20,069 bases of DNA from Actinomycetota bacterium (GCA_017853815.1 JAFMIT010000018.1:1-20069); one strand, 5' to 3'; counted from the first letter of the stretch, positions 1 through 7,347 are shown. Notes: a model not told the origin generated them from the letters alone. Numbers and translations are program-made.

Positions 1-39
1 AGCAGGAGACCGGGAGTTCGAATCTCCCCATCCCGACCA
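1..39 (+). tRNA. 3' part of a tRNA, probably tRNA-Pro (5' end outside the window)
   Basis: Only the 3' portion is present. A T-arm is visible with stem GGGAG (12-16), loop TTCGAAT (17-23) and stem CTCCC (24-28). The acceptor 3' strand CATCCCG (29-35), discriminator A36 and an encoded CCA (37-39) follow. G at tRNA position 72 implies a C1-G72 first pair, which together with A73 is characteristic of bacterial tRNA-Pro; a Pro tRNA upstream of tig is also known in mycobacteria. The anticodon lies outside the window, so the amino acid is an inference. Confidence 0.75.
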
Positions 40-48
40 ACTATCACC

Positions 49-71
49 ACCACCACTCGGTGGTGGTTTTT
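49..71 (+). terminator. Rho-independent terminator after the tRNA
   Basis: An 8-bp perfect stem ACCACCAC (49-56) / GTGGTGGT (60-67) with loop TCG is followed directly by a T-run (67-71). It sits 10 nt after the CCA end and so terminates the tRNA transcript. Tig would then need its own promoter or readthrough. A second small hairpin (GAGGT-AAC-ACCTC, 75-87) lies between this terminator and the tig ribosome binding site. Confidence 0.8.
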
Positions 72-105
72 AGTGAGGTAACACCTCTGTGTCGAAAGGT
101 TCACC

Positions 106-1383
106 ATGAAGGCCGAACTCGAGAAGCTCTCTCCAACCGCTGTGAAGTTTTCTATCACCGTGCCATTCGAAGAGCTGCAGCCTTCGCTTGACCGCGCGTA
201 CGCTCGCATCGCGAAGCAGGTCAACATCCCAGGTTTCCGCAAAGGCAATGTTCCCTCACGCATCATTGACCAGCGCGTTGGCCGCGGCGTGGTTCTTGAA
301 GAAGCTCTCAACGACGCAATTCCTTCCGCCTACGACGAGGCCGTTCGCGACCACAAAATCGTTCCAGTCGGTCGCCCAGCTGTTGACGTCACTGAATTGG
401 CAGAAGACAGCCACATTGCGTTCACCGCAGAAGTTGAAGTTCGCCCCGAGTTCGATTTGCCAGGTTTCGACAGCCTCAAGATTGAAGTTGATGCAGTCGT
501 CATCGATGCAGCAGCAATCGAGGAGCAGGTCAACAGCTTGCGGACTCGCTTCGCAACCTTGAAGCCGGTCGATCGTGCCGCTGCGAACGGCGACGTGTTG
601 TTGATTGATATCTCTGGCAACCTCAATGGCGACGACATCGCCGAACTATCTGCGAGCGCGCTGTCCTACGAGCTTGGTACCGATGGCATGCTGCCAGGCT
701 TTGACGAAGCAATTCTCGGTGCGTCCAAGGACGAGACCCGCACTTTTGTTTTCACTCCAGAACAGGGTGAGCATGCGGGTCAAGCCATTGATGTCAACGT
801 GGTTGTTCGCGCCGTGCGCGAACGCGAATTGCCAGAACTCAACGATGACTTTGCGCAGATGGCATCGGAATTCGACACCGTCGCTGAGCTAACCGCTGAC
901 CTCGAGACCCGTCTGGCACGCCTCAAGCGCCTTGAGCAGGGTTACCAGGCTCGCGAAAAGGTGCAGGACGTTCTGCTCGACGCAATCGACATTCCCCTTC
1001 CTGAAGGCGTTCTCGCCGCTGAAGAAGAAGAGCACTTTAAGGACGGTCACGGCGACGAAGCCCACAAGGCAGAGTTTGTGGCCAACCAGCGCAAGTCCCT
1101 CAAGGCGCAGTTTGTTTTCGACAAGATCGCTGAAACCGAAGAAATCGCGGTTTCTGAGCAGGAACTGTCGGCGTGGCTCGTCCAGCAGGCGCCTCGCTAC
1201 GGCATGAGCCCACAGGAATTCGCTGACGCGCTCGTCAAGTCAGGCGGGGTTCAGATGGCGATTGCCGACGTTCGTCGCGCCAAGGCTCTCGAAGTAGCGC
1301 TCCGCGCTGCTCAGATTGTCGACACCAACGGTGTGATCATCAACCTTGATGACCTTGACGCCGACATGGCTGCGCTGTCCTAA
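106..1383 (+). CDS. tig: Trigger factor (ribosome-associated chaperone and peptidyl-prolyl isomerase)
   Basis: 425 aa, the usual length for the family. Trigger factor docks at the ribosomal exit tunnel and shields nascent chains. The ribosome-binding signature GFRKGNVP is at residues 43-50, matching the family GFRxGxxP loop. A FKBP-type isomerase domain follows at about residues 155-240, with the LGTDGMLPGFDEAI stretch. A helical C-terminal chaperone domain rich in charged residues completes the protein. The ATG start is preceded by AAAGG (95-99) at about 6 nt. Its position just before clpP1-clpP2-clpX is the standard actinobacterial arrangement and groups nascent-chain folding with degradation. 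The C-terminal tail is acidic (repeated Asp and Leu), which is common in actinobacterial homologues. Confidence 0.97.
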   Translation: MKAELEKLSPTAVKFSITVPFEELQPSLDRAYARIAKQVNIPGFRKGNVPSRIIDQRVGRGVVLEEALNDAIPSAYDEAVRDHKIVPVGRPAVDVTELAEDSHIAFTAEVEVRPEFDLPGFDSLKIEVDAVVIDAAAIEEQVNSLRTRFATLKPVDRAAANGDVLLIDISGNLNGDDIAELSASALSYELGTDGMLPGFDEAILGASKDETRTFVFTPEQGEHAGQAIDVNVVVRAVRERELPELNDDFAQMASEFDTVAELTADLETRLARLKRLEQGYQAREKVQDVLLDAIDIPLPEGVLAAEEEEHFKDGHGDEAHKAEFVANQRKSLKAQFVFDKIAETEEIAVSEQELSAWLVQQAPRYGMSPQEFADALVKSGGVQMAIADVRRAKALEVALRAAQIVDTNGVIINLDDLDADMAALS

Positions 1384-1415
1384 GTTACCTGCCACTGATT
1401 TTTAGCGGTCAAAGG

Positions 1416-1432
1416 TTTCGCCTGTGGCGAAC
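1416..1432. promoter_or_regulatory. Candidate ClgR operator upstream of clpP1
   Basis: The palindrome TTCGCCTGTGGCGAA (1417-1431) has the CGC-N5-GCG core (1419-1429) known for ClgR, the actinobacterial activator of clp genes. It is followed by CAAA. The same architecture recurs upstream of clpX at 2788-2804. A TANNNT hexamer TAGTCT (1471-1476) lies 47 bp downstream of the palindrome centre and could be the -10 element; no convincing -35 is visible, as expected for an activated promoter. No ClgR gene is in the window, so regulator identity is inferred from the motif and the target genes. Confidence 0.6.
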
Positions 1433-1522
1433 AAAGGGCATCCCGGGAAGTTTCTGACAGGACTCATCGTTAGTCTCAGCAAGTCATTTTTAGACGACGC
1501 TACTTCTTAGGAGATGGCATTT

Positions 1523-2110
1523 ATGGACGACTTCACCTCGCGCGCCCCCGGCGGCAGCTCTTCGAGCTTTGCTGACTGGGTCGATGAGCGCTTGCTTCGC
1601 GAACGCATCATTTGGCTTGAAGGCGAAGTGCGTGACGACAACTCAAACCGCATCGTCAAGCAGTTGCAGGTGTTGAGCGCCGAAGATCCCGACAAGGACA
1701 TCACGCTGTACATCAACTCTCCCGGCGGCTCCGTCTCTGCAGGCATGGCGATTTATGACGCGATGATGTTGGTTCCCAACGACGTCGCCACTGTCGCCAT
1801 GGGTCTTGCAGCATCGATGGGCCAGTTCCTGCTGTGCGCAGGTGCTGCAGGCAAGCGTTCTGCGACTCCGAACACTCGCATCATGATGCACCAGCCATTG
1901 GGCGGCATCGGCGGTACGGCTTCGGACATCAAGATTCAGGCTGAGCAGATGATTCAGTTGAAGAAGAAGCTCGCGCAGCTCATTGCAGATCACTCGGGAC
2001 AACCACTCGAGCGCATCGAAGCTGATTCAGACCGCGACCGCTGGTTCACCGCCGAAGAAGCACAGGAATACGGCTTGATCGACATGGTTATCGGAAAGGC
2101 GAAGTCATGA
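1523..2110 (+). CDS. clpP1: ATP-dependent Clp protease proteolytic subunit 1 (ClpP1)
   Basis: Serine protease subunit that, with ClpP2, forms the two-ring ClpP1P2 chamber fed by ClpX or ClpC1. The catalytic triad is visible as Ser98 (GLAASMGQ), His123 (MMHQPLGG) and Asp172 (DSDRD), numbered from the chosen start; the same numbers are known for mycobacterial ClpP1. I chose ATG 1523 rather than the in-frame ATG 1514 because AGGAG (1509-1513) is 9 nt before 1523 but directly abuts 1514. The product is 195 aa. The stop codon overlaps the clpP2 start (ATGA), implying translational coupling. A ClgR-type palindrome lies about 90 bp upstream. Confidence 0.96.
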   Translation: MDDFTSRAPGGSSSSFADWVDERLLRERIIWLEGEVRDDNSNRIVKQLQVLSAEDPDKDITLYINSPGGSVSAGMAIYDAMMLVPNDVATVAMGLAASMGQFLLCAGAAGKRSATPNTRIMMHQPLGGIGGTASDIKIQAEQMIQLKKKLAQLIADHSGQPLERIEADSDRDRWFTAEEAQEYGLIDMVIGKAKS

Positions 2111-2760
2111 GCATGAGCTACACCGAGCAGGTTGTTCAGGCCGCTCTCCGCACGATGTCACCCCAGGCTCGCTACATCTTGCCTCAGTTCCGTGAGCGCA
2201 CTGCTCAGGGTGAGCGCATCATGGACCCGTACGCCAAGCTTTTTGAAGAGCGCATCGTGTTCCTTGGCGTGCAGATCGATGACGCATCTGCCGACGACGT
2301 GATGGCGCAGTTGCTGTGCCTGGAGTCGATGGATCCTGATCGCGAGATTTCGATCTACATCAACTCGCCTGGTGGCTCGTACACCGCCATGACCGCGATT
2401 TACGACACCATGCAGTTCATCAAGCCAAGCGTGACGACCGTTTGCCTCGGTCAGGCAGCTTCGGCTGCCTCGATCTTGCTCGCGGCCGGTTCACCGGGCA
2501 AGCGTTTCGCTCTGCCGCACGCGCGCATCTTGATTCACCAGCCATACACCGAGGGTGGTGGCCAGGGATCTGACATCGAGATTCAGGCAAACGAAATCTT
2601 GCGTATGCGCTCCGAGATGGAAGGCATCCTCTCGAAGCACACGGGTCGCTCGGTTGAGCAGATTCAGCAGGACATCGAACGCGACAAGATTCTCACCGCT
2701 GAGATGGCGAAGGAATACGGCATCGTGGACGACGTGATTCAGTCACGTAAGGCGCTGTAA
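2107..2760 (+). CDS. clpP2: ATP-dependent Clp protease proteolytic subunit 2 (ClpP2)
   Basis: 217 aa. Second, non-identical ClpP subunit of the actinobacterial ClpP1P2 peptidase. The triad is Ser119 (GQAASAAS), His144 (LIHQPYTEGG) and Asp193 (IERDKILTA), with the family spacing of 25 and 49 residues. The N-terminal PQARYILPQF segment and CLGQAASAASILLAAG match ClpP2 rather than ClpP1 homologues. The start overlaps the clpP1 stop by 4 nt. A second in-frame ATG two codons later (2113) is an alternative. Downstream lie a ClgR-type palindrome and a long hairpin that separate it from clpX. Confidence 0.96.
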   Translation: MSMSYTEQVVQAALRTMSPQARYILPQFRERTAQGERIMDPYAKLFEERIVFLGVQIDDASADDVMAQLLCLESMDPDREISIYINSPGGSYTAMTAIYDTMQFIKPSVTTVCLGQAASAASILLAAGSPGKRFALPHARILIHQPYTEGGGQGSDIEIQANEILRMRSEMEGILSKHTGRSVEQIQQDIERDKILTAEMAKEYGIVDDVIQSRKAL

Positions 2761-2787
2761 GCCACAGTTCGCAAGAAAGAAGACTCC

Positions 2788-2804
2788 GTTCGCTCGTAGC
2801 GAAC
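2788..2804. promoter_or_regulatory. Candidate ClgR operator upstream of clpX
   Basis: A perfect 7-bp inverted repeat, GTTCGCT-CGT-AGCGAAC, containing CGC-N5-GCG (2791-2801) and followed by AAAC. It closely matches the palindrome upstream of clpP1. Its centre is 57 bp before the candidate clpX -10 hexamer (2853), one helical turn more than the 47 bp seen at clpP1. It could also fold as a short RNA hairpin at the end of the clpP1P2 transcript, but the shared outer sequence with the clpP1 site favours a DNA operator. Confidence 0.6.
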
Positions 2805-2809
2805 AAACA

Positions 2810-2840
2810 GACAAAGGTGCGGATTTTCCGCACCTTTGTC
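2810..2840 (+). terminator. Long hairpin, probable terminator of the clpP1P2 transcript
   Basis: A perfect 14-bp stem, GACAAAGGTGCGGA (2810-2823) with TCCGCACCTTTGTC (2827-2840) and a TTT loop. No T-run follows on the plus strand (next bases ATATGAAC), so this is a U-less hairpin of the kind often seen after actinobacterial genes, or an RNA-stabilising 3' structure. It lies between the clpX-side ClgR-type palindrome and the clpX start. Confidence 0.5.
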
Positions 2841-2852
2841 ATATGAACTCGT

Positions 2853-2858
2853 TAAGTT
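2853..2858 (+). promoter_or_regulatory. Candidate -10 element for clpX (leaderless mRNA)
   Basis: TAAGTT fits the TANNNT pattern of actinobacterial -10 hexamers and ends 7 nt before the A of the clpX ATG (2866). No Shine-Dalgarno sequence is visible before that ATG. Together these suggest transcription starts at or next to the start codon. There is no recognisable -35. Confidence 0.35.
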
Positions 2859-2865
2859 TCGCCTC

Positions 2866-4137
2866 ATGGCACGTGTGGGAGAAACAAGCGACATGCTCAA
2901 GTGCTCTTTCTGTGGAAAGAGCCAGAAGCAGGTCAAGAAGCTCATCGCTGGTCCAGGTGTCTACATCTGCGACGAGTGCATCGACCTGTGCAATGAGATC
3001 ATCGACGATGAGCTCCAGGACATTGTTGCCGACACCCTCGGCGAGCTTCCTCGCCCGCGTGAAATCTTTGACTTCCTAGACCAGTACGTCATCGGTCAGG
3101 ATCCTGCGAAGCGGTCTCTGTCCGTTGCTGTGTACAACCACTACAAGCGAGTTCGCGCAGCCGGCAATTCGAAAGACTCTGGTGTCGAACTCGCTAAGTC
3201 CAACATCTTGCTTCTCGGCCCAACTGGTTCTGGCAAGACTCTGCTTGCTCAGACACTTGCTCGGCGCCTCGATGTGCCGTTCGCGATGGCCGATGCCACG
3301 GCGCTTACAGAAGCGGGCTACGTCGGTGAAGATGTTGAGAACATTCTTCTCAAGCTCATTCAGGCCGCAGACTTTGATGTGAAGAAGGCTGAACAGGGCA
3401 TCATCTACATCGATGAGATCGACAAGATTTCGCGCAAGTCTGAAAACCCGTCGATCACCCGCGACGTATCGGGTGAAGGCGTGCAGCAGGCGCTGTTGAA
3501 GATTCTTGAAGGCACGACGGCCTCTGTTCCACCACAGGGCGGCCGCAAGCACCCTCACCAAGAGTTCATTCAGATTGATACAAGCAACGTCTTGTTTATC
3601 GTCGGTGGTGCTTTCGCTGGTCTCGACAAGGTGATCGAAGCTCGCGTCGGCAAGAAGTCACTTGGCTTCACTGCCGACATGGATCGCGCAGAAGAGTCTG
3701 AGGCGACTGGCGATATCTTCTCGCAGGTTATGCCAGAAGATCTCGTGAAGTTCGGCATGATCCCAGAGTTCATCGGCCGTCTGCCGATTGTTGCGTCGGT
3801 GAGTGCTCTCGACGAAGAAGCGCTGATTCGTGTGCTCACTCAGCCACGCAACGCATTGGCACGTCAATACGAACGCCTCTTCGAACTCGATGACGTTCAG
3901 CTTGTATTCGAAGAAGACGCGCTCGTCGCGATTGCGGCACTCGCCATGGAACGGGGCACTGGTGCTCGCGGTCTACGCGCCATCTTGGAAGATGTTCTCC
4001 TCCCAGCGATGTACGACATCCCTGGTCGCGAAGACGTCGAAAAGGTCGTCATCACAGCAGCCACGGTTCAGAGTGGCGAAATGCCGCTTCTTGTCACCCG
4101 CAGCGCCAAGAAAGAACGCAAAGACAAATCTGCCTAG
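2866..4137 (+). CDS. clpX: Clp protease ATP-binding subunit ClpX
   Basis: 423 aa AAA+ unfoldase that delivers substrates to ClpP1P2. The N-terminal zinc-binding domain has CSFC (Cys13, Cys16) and CDEC (Cys35, Cys38). Walker A GPTGSGKT is at 118-125, the pore loop GYVG at 151-154 and Walker B IIYIDEID at 179-186. The ClpP-docking loop carries LGF (in KKSLGFTAD), and the sensor-2 region carries RGTGARGLR. I chose ATG 2866 (MARVGETSDMLKCSFC) because it aligns with the mycobacterial N-terminus. A longer reading frame opens at TTG 2836 but that codon lies inside the 2810-2840 hairpin. No ribosome binding site precedes the start. The gene converges on the minus-strand GNAT and valS genes, and its stop codon touches the repeat array at 4137. 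Confidence 0.97.
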   Translation: MARVGETSDMLKCSFCGKSQKQVKKLIAGPGVYICDECIDLCNEIIDDELQDIVADTLGELPRPREIFDFLDQYVIGQDPAKRSLSVAVYNHYKRVRAAGNSKDSGVELAKSNILLLGPTGSGKTLLAQTLARRLDVPFAMADATALTEAGYVGEDVENILLKLIQAADFDVKKAEQGIIYIDEIDKISRKSENPSITRDVSGEGVQQALLKILEGTTASVPPQGGRKHPHQEFIQIDTSNVLFIVGGAFAGLDKVIEARVGKKSLGFTADMDRAEESEATGDIFSQVMPEDLVKFGMIPEFIGRLPIVASVSALDEEALIRVLTQPRNALARQYERLFELDDVQLVFEEDALVAIAALAMERGTGARGLRAILEDVLLPAMYDIPGREDVEKVVITAATVQSGEMPLLVTRSAKKERKDKSA

Positions 4138-4204
4138 TGGTACGAGTTCAAAACACTCGTGGTACGAGTACAGAACACTGGCGGTACGAGTTCAACCCGC
4201 CAGC
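4137..4204. repeat. Three tandem 22-bp units; left arm of a 33-bp inverted repeat
   Basis: GGTACGAGT occurs at 4139, 4161 and 4183, an exact 22-bp period. Unit 2 matches unit 1 at 18 of 22 positions and unit 3 at 16 of 22. Within the units ACGAGT and its complement ACTCGT alternate (4142, 4155, 4164), giving nested palindromes. Positions 4137-4169 are a perfect reverse complement of 4684-4716. The array begins at the last base of the clpX stop codon, and the GNAT stop codon (4194-4192, minus) lies inside unit 3. Confidence 0.9.
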
Positions 4205-4653
4205 TCACGCGTCATGAACGTGCTCGTCGGAGTGTCCAGATAGTCACCGAAGCGTCCGGTCTCAACGAATCCAAACTTCGAATAGAGATTTCGCGCTGGT
4301 ATGAAGGCATCGAATGCGCCCGTCTCAAGACTGACTCGCGTTATGCCGCCAGCGGCGGCGTAGGTCAGCACATGCTTCAGAAGGCGGCTGCCTACCCCGC
4401 TCTGACGCGACGATGCTGCGGTGTGCATCGACTTGAGCTCGGCGTGAGTTTGATCAATGAGCTTAAGTGCGCAAACGCCGAGCAACATGCCAGCATCCCT
4501 GATCCCAAACAGCGTGGTCCCAGGTATTCGCAACTTTTCAACATCTAAAGCGAAGACACCCTCTGCAGGCGTGACCGAGTGGCAGAAGTCGAGATGTTTC
4601 TGCAGCAATGCCTGCACGTCCTCTGTGCGAGGATCCTCAATTGCAATCAGCAT
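4192..4653 (-). CDS. GNAT family N-acetyltransferase (YsnE-like)
   Basis: 153 aa. GNAT enzymes transfer an acetyl group from acetyl-CoA to an amine. The CoA-binding motif A appears as SSRQSGVGSRLLKHV (about residues 81-95), following the ELKSMHT strand, and LYSKFGFVETG near the C-terminus is the typical motif B. The LETGAFDAFIPAR segment resembles Bacillus YsnE and similar small acetyltransferases; the substrate is unknown. It is absent from the standard tig-clp-valS order as I know it, and it is enclosed by the 33-bp inverted repeat, so it may be a later insertion. Upstream of the ATG a GAGG lies about 12 nt away, so initiation is not strongly marked. Confidence 0.85.
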   Translation of the reverse strand: MLIAIEDPRTEDVQALLQKHLDFCHSVTPAEGVFALDVEKLRIPGTTLFGIRDAGMLLGVCALKLIDQTHAELKSMHTAASSRQSGVGSRLLKHVLTYAAAGGITRVSLETGAFDAFIPARNLYSKFGFVETGRFGDYLDTPTSTFMTRELAG

Positions 4654-4683
4654 TGCCGCTCATGCCTCACGTTCTTGGCGTGG

Positions 4684-4720
4684 ACTCGTACCACGAGTGT
4701 TTTGAACTCGTACCACGAGG
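4684..4720. repeat. Right arm of the 33-bp inverted repeat (22-bp units)
   Basis: Positions 4684-4716 are the exact reverse complement of 4137-4169. ACTCGTACC occurs at 4684 and 4706, again 22 bp apart, and a partial unit (CGAGG) extends toward valS. The arm fills most of the 74-bp gap between the valS stop and the GNAT start. Read along each transcript, the repeat follows the valS stop and the clpX stop in the same orientation. Confidence 0.9.
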
Positions 4721-4727
4721 TTGGGGG

Positions 4728-7298
4728 CTATTTTGCTTCGATAATCAGTTCGCCGGTGGCGCTGAGTTCAGTTCCCTCAACCCAGTTGGCCGCGTGAACA
4801 CGTGCTGCAGTGAGCAGATCCTTCTCGACCGTCTTCGCAGCCGCGATGACTGCACTCGGTGCTGTGATAGTTGCGCTCGACATTTCAGTACGCATCGAAA
4901 CCTGGGCGTCACTTTTCACCTTGCGAAGTTGCGACAACACATTGCTGACATGTCCAATGACGCTTGGGTCTGCATCGGCCGCAAATGCGCGGATATCAGC
5001 CGAAACCGGCCAGGTTGATGCGTGAACTGAGCCGGTCTGCCACCATGACCAGACTTCGTCGGTGACGAATGGCAAGAACGGTGCGAACAACTTGAGATAG
5101 GTCTCCGTAGCAATGCCAAGTGCCAGCTTGCCGCTCTTGGCCGCTGCATCACCAGAGCCACCATAAACGCGGTCTTTCACGAGCTCTACATAGTCGTCGC
5201 AGAATTGCCAGAAGAACTGTTCTGCAGCCTCGAGAGCTTTGGTGTAGTTGAAGGCTTCGAAGGCAGCGGTCGCTTCGTCGACAACGACGGCTAATTGCGC
5301 CAACATGGCACGATCAAGTGGTTCGGTAATGTCAGCGGGCGAGCCCTCTGTAATGGCTTCGAGTGAGAGTGCGAACTTGCTCGCGTTGAGTACCTTGATG
5401 GCCAAGCGGCGACCAATCTTCATCTGGCCGACATCGAAAGCAGTGTCTGTGCCAGGTCGACCAGAGGCCGCCCAGTAGCGCACTGCATCGGAGCCATGTT
5501 CATCGAGAAGCCCCATCGGTGTGACGACGTTGCCCTTCGACTTTGACATCTTCTTGCGGTCCGGGTCGAGGATCCAGCCAGAGATTGAAGCGTCAGACCA
5601 TGGCAGCACGCCTTCTTCGAGATGTGCGCGCACAACGGTCGAGAACAGCCAGGTGCGGATAATTTCGTGCGCCTGCGGACGAACATTGAACGGGAACACT
5701 CGTGACCACAAGTCGTTGTCTCGTTCCCAGCCGCCAGCAATCTGCGGAGTCAGTGACGAAGTCGCCCAGGTGTCCATAACGTCTGGGTCACCAATAAAGC
5801 CGCCAGCAACTCCACGCTGGGCGTTCGTGTACCCAGACGGTGCATCTGCCGCAGGGTCAACAGGCAGTTGATCTTCGCTCGGGACGATTGGGGAGTCGTA
5901 GATGGGATTGCTGTCCTCATCGAGCGGGTACCAGACAGGAATGGGTACACCGAAGAAGCGCTGACGCGAAATCAACCAGTCGCCGGTAAGACCTTCGACC
6001 CAGTTGTTGTACCGAACACCCATGTGATCTGGGTGCCAGTTGATCTGCCGTCCACGTTCGACGAGTTCAGTGCGGAGATCGAGATCGCGGCCGCCGTTCT
6101 TGATGTACCACTGACGAGTGGTGACGATTTCAAGCGGCTTGTCGCCCTTTTCGAAAAACTTCACGGGGTGCATGATTTTGCGCGCTTCGCCAACCATGTC
6201 GCCGCTGTCTTGGAGCAATCCCACTAGCCGTTCACGCGCCGTGTGCACAGTGTTGCCGGCCATTGCCTCATAGCCAGCAATACCAGCTTCGCTCGTAATC
6301 CAGTGTGGAGTTTCGCGCAGAATGCGGCCGTCCCAACCAATGATGGGGCGAGTATCGAGTTGAAGTTCACGCCACCAGATGACGTCGGTGACGTCGCCGA
6401 AGGTACAGATCATCGCGATGCCAGAACCTTTTTCGGGATCTGCTAGTCGATGCGCAACAACAGGAACCTCTACGCCGAAGACCGGAGTTTTGACGGTCTT
6501 GCCGAACAGTGGCTGATAGCGGGGGTCGTCTGGATTTGCGACGAGTGCCACACAGGCGGGCAGCATTTCTGGACGGGTCGTTTCAATAAAGATCGGTTCG
6601 CCATTGTCAGTGCGCTTGAACCCAACGCGGTGGTAAGCACCTTCGCGCTCACGGTCCTCAAGTTCCGCCTGTGCAACGGCCGTTTGGAATGTGACATCCC
6701 AGAGAGTGGGCGCTTCGGATTGATAAGCCTCACCACGGGCGAGATTGCGCAAGAACGCGCGTTGTGACGCAGAGCGCGCATTCGAATCGATGGTTTGGTA
6801 CGTGTGATCCCAATCCACAGAAATGCCAAGTCGGCGCCACAACTCTTCGAACGCCTTCTCGTCTTCGACTGTCAGCCGCTCACACAATTCAACGAAGTTG
6901 CGACGCGAAATGGCAATCTGATTTTTGCCAGGTTCAGCCGGGGGTTCGAAATTTGGGTCGTACGGCAGCGATGGGTCGCAGCGCACGCCGAAGTAGTTCT
7001 GCACTCGACGCTCAGTCGGAAGACCGTTGTCGTCCCAGCCCATTGGATAAAAGACGGACTTGCCGGTCATGCGCTGATAGCGAGCGATGCAATCGGTATG
7101 GGTGTAGGAGAACACATGGCCGACGTGGAGCGATCCCGAGACGGTTGGAGGGGGAGTGTCAATCGAGAAAACGCCTGAGCGGTCGCGGCTGCGGTCGAAT
7201 CGGTAGACGCCCTGCTCCTGCCAGCGATCAACAAACCGCTGTTCAACGCCATCAAGCGTCGGCTTCTCAGGCATGAGGGGGTACAAAGGCTGCTCCAT
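4728..7298 (-). CDS. valS: Valyl-tRNA synthetase, actinobacterial type 2
   Basis: 856 aa from the chosen start. Charges tRNA-Val with valine. The class I signature HVGH is at residues 58-61 (PPPTVSGSLHVGH) and KMSKS at 583-587 (RKKMSKSKGN). The editing domain lies between them (FIETTRPEMLPACVALVANP, about 237-256). The PTERRVQNYFGV and PGKNQIAISRRNF segments mark the type 2 ValS group found in actinobacteria. The open frame extends to 7349, but ATG 7298 (MEQPLYPLMPEKP) is preferred because a clear TANNNT element TAGAAT ends 8 nt before it and longer starts would overlap the divergent folC start. ATG 7274 is the other option. A short helical C-terminal region follows the anticodon-binding domain. 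Confidence 0.95.
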   Translation of the reverse strand: MEQPLYPLMPEKPTLDGVEQRFVDRWQEQGVYRFDRSRDRSGVFSIDTPPPTVSGSLHVGHVFSYTHTDCIARYQRMTGKSVFYPMGWDDNGLPTERRVQNYFGVRCDPSLPYDPNFEPPAEPGKNQIAISRRNFVELCERLTVEDEKAFEELWRRLGISVDWDHTYQTIDSNARSASQRAFLRNLARGEAYQSEAPTLWDVTFQTAVAQAELEDREREGAYHRVGFKRTDNGEPIFIETTRPEMLPACVALVANPDDPRYQPLFGKTVKTPVFGVEVPVVAHRLADPEKGSGIAMICTFGDVTDVIWWRELQLDTRPIIGWDGRILRETPHWITSEAGIAGYEAMAGNTVHTARERLVGLLQDSGDMVGEARKIMHPVKFFEKGDKPLEIVTTRQWYIKNGGRDLDLRTELVERGRQINWHPDHMGVRYNNWVEGLTGDWLISRQRFFGVPIPVWYPLDEDSNPIYDSPIVPSEDQLPVDPAADAPSGYTNAQRGVAGGFIGDPDVMDTWATSSLTPQIAGGWERDNDLWSRVFPFNVRPQAHEIIRTWLFSTVVRAHLEEGVLPWSDASISGWILDPDRKKMSKSKGNVVTPMGLLDEHGSDAVRYWAASGRPGTDTAFDVGQMKIGRRLAIKVLNASKFALSLEAITEGSPADITEPLDRAMLAQLAVVVDEATAAFEAFNYTKALEAAEQFFWQFCDDYVELVKDRVYGGSGDAAAKSGKLALGIATETYLKLFAPFLPFVTDEVWSWWQTGSVHASTWPVSADIRAFAADADPSVIGHVSNVLSQLRKVKSDAQVSMRTEMSSATITAPSAVIAAAKTVEKDLLTAARVHAANWVEGTELSATGELIIEAK

Positions 7299-7306
7299 AA
7301 GGGGGC

Positions 7307-7312
7307 ATTCTA
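7307..7312 (-). promoter_or_regulatory. Candidate -10 element of valS
   Basis: On the minus strand TAGAAT (7312 to 7307) fits the TANNNT consensus. Eight bases separate it from the A of ATG 7298, so the valS mRNA would be leaderless or nearly so. No Shine-Dalgarno precedes that ATG. A -35 hexamer is not obvious. Confidence 0.4.
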
Positions 7313-7347
7313 CGAGCTCACTCATGACTGCCCGTAAGGTGAAGACC

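Noticed and set aside
1514..1522. Upstream ATG for clpP1
   Set aside because: AGGAG directly abuts it with no spacing, while it is 9 nt from ATG 1523; the catalytic residue numbers also fit the shorter form.
2836..2865. TTG start ten codons upstream of the chosen clpX start
   Set aside because: It lies inside a strong hairpin, has no ribosome binding site, and the added residues do not match ClpX homologues, which begin at MAR...LLKCSFC.
4137..4204. A CRISPR array from the 22-bp tandem repeats
   Set aside because: Units are contiguous without spacers, diverge from each other, and no cas genes are near.
6764..7276. A 170-residue plus-strand frame opposite the valS 5' half
   Set aside because: Arg/Cys/Ser-rich composition typical of an antisense shadow; valS on the minus strand has its HVGH motif here.
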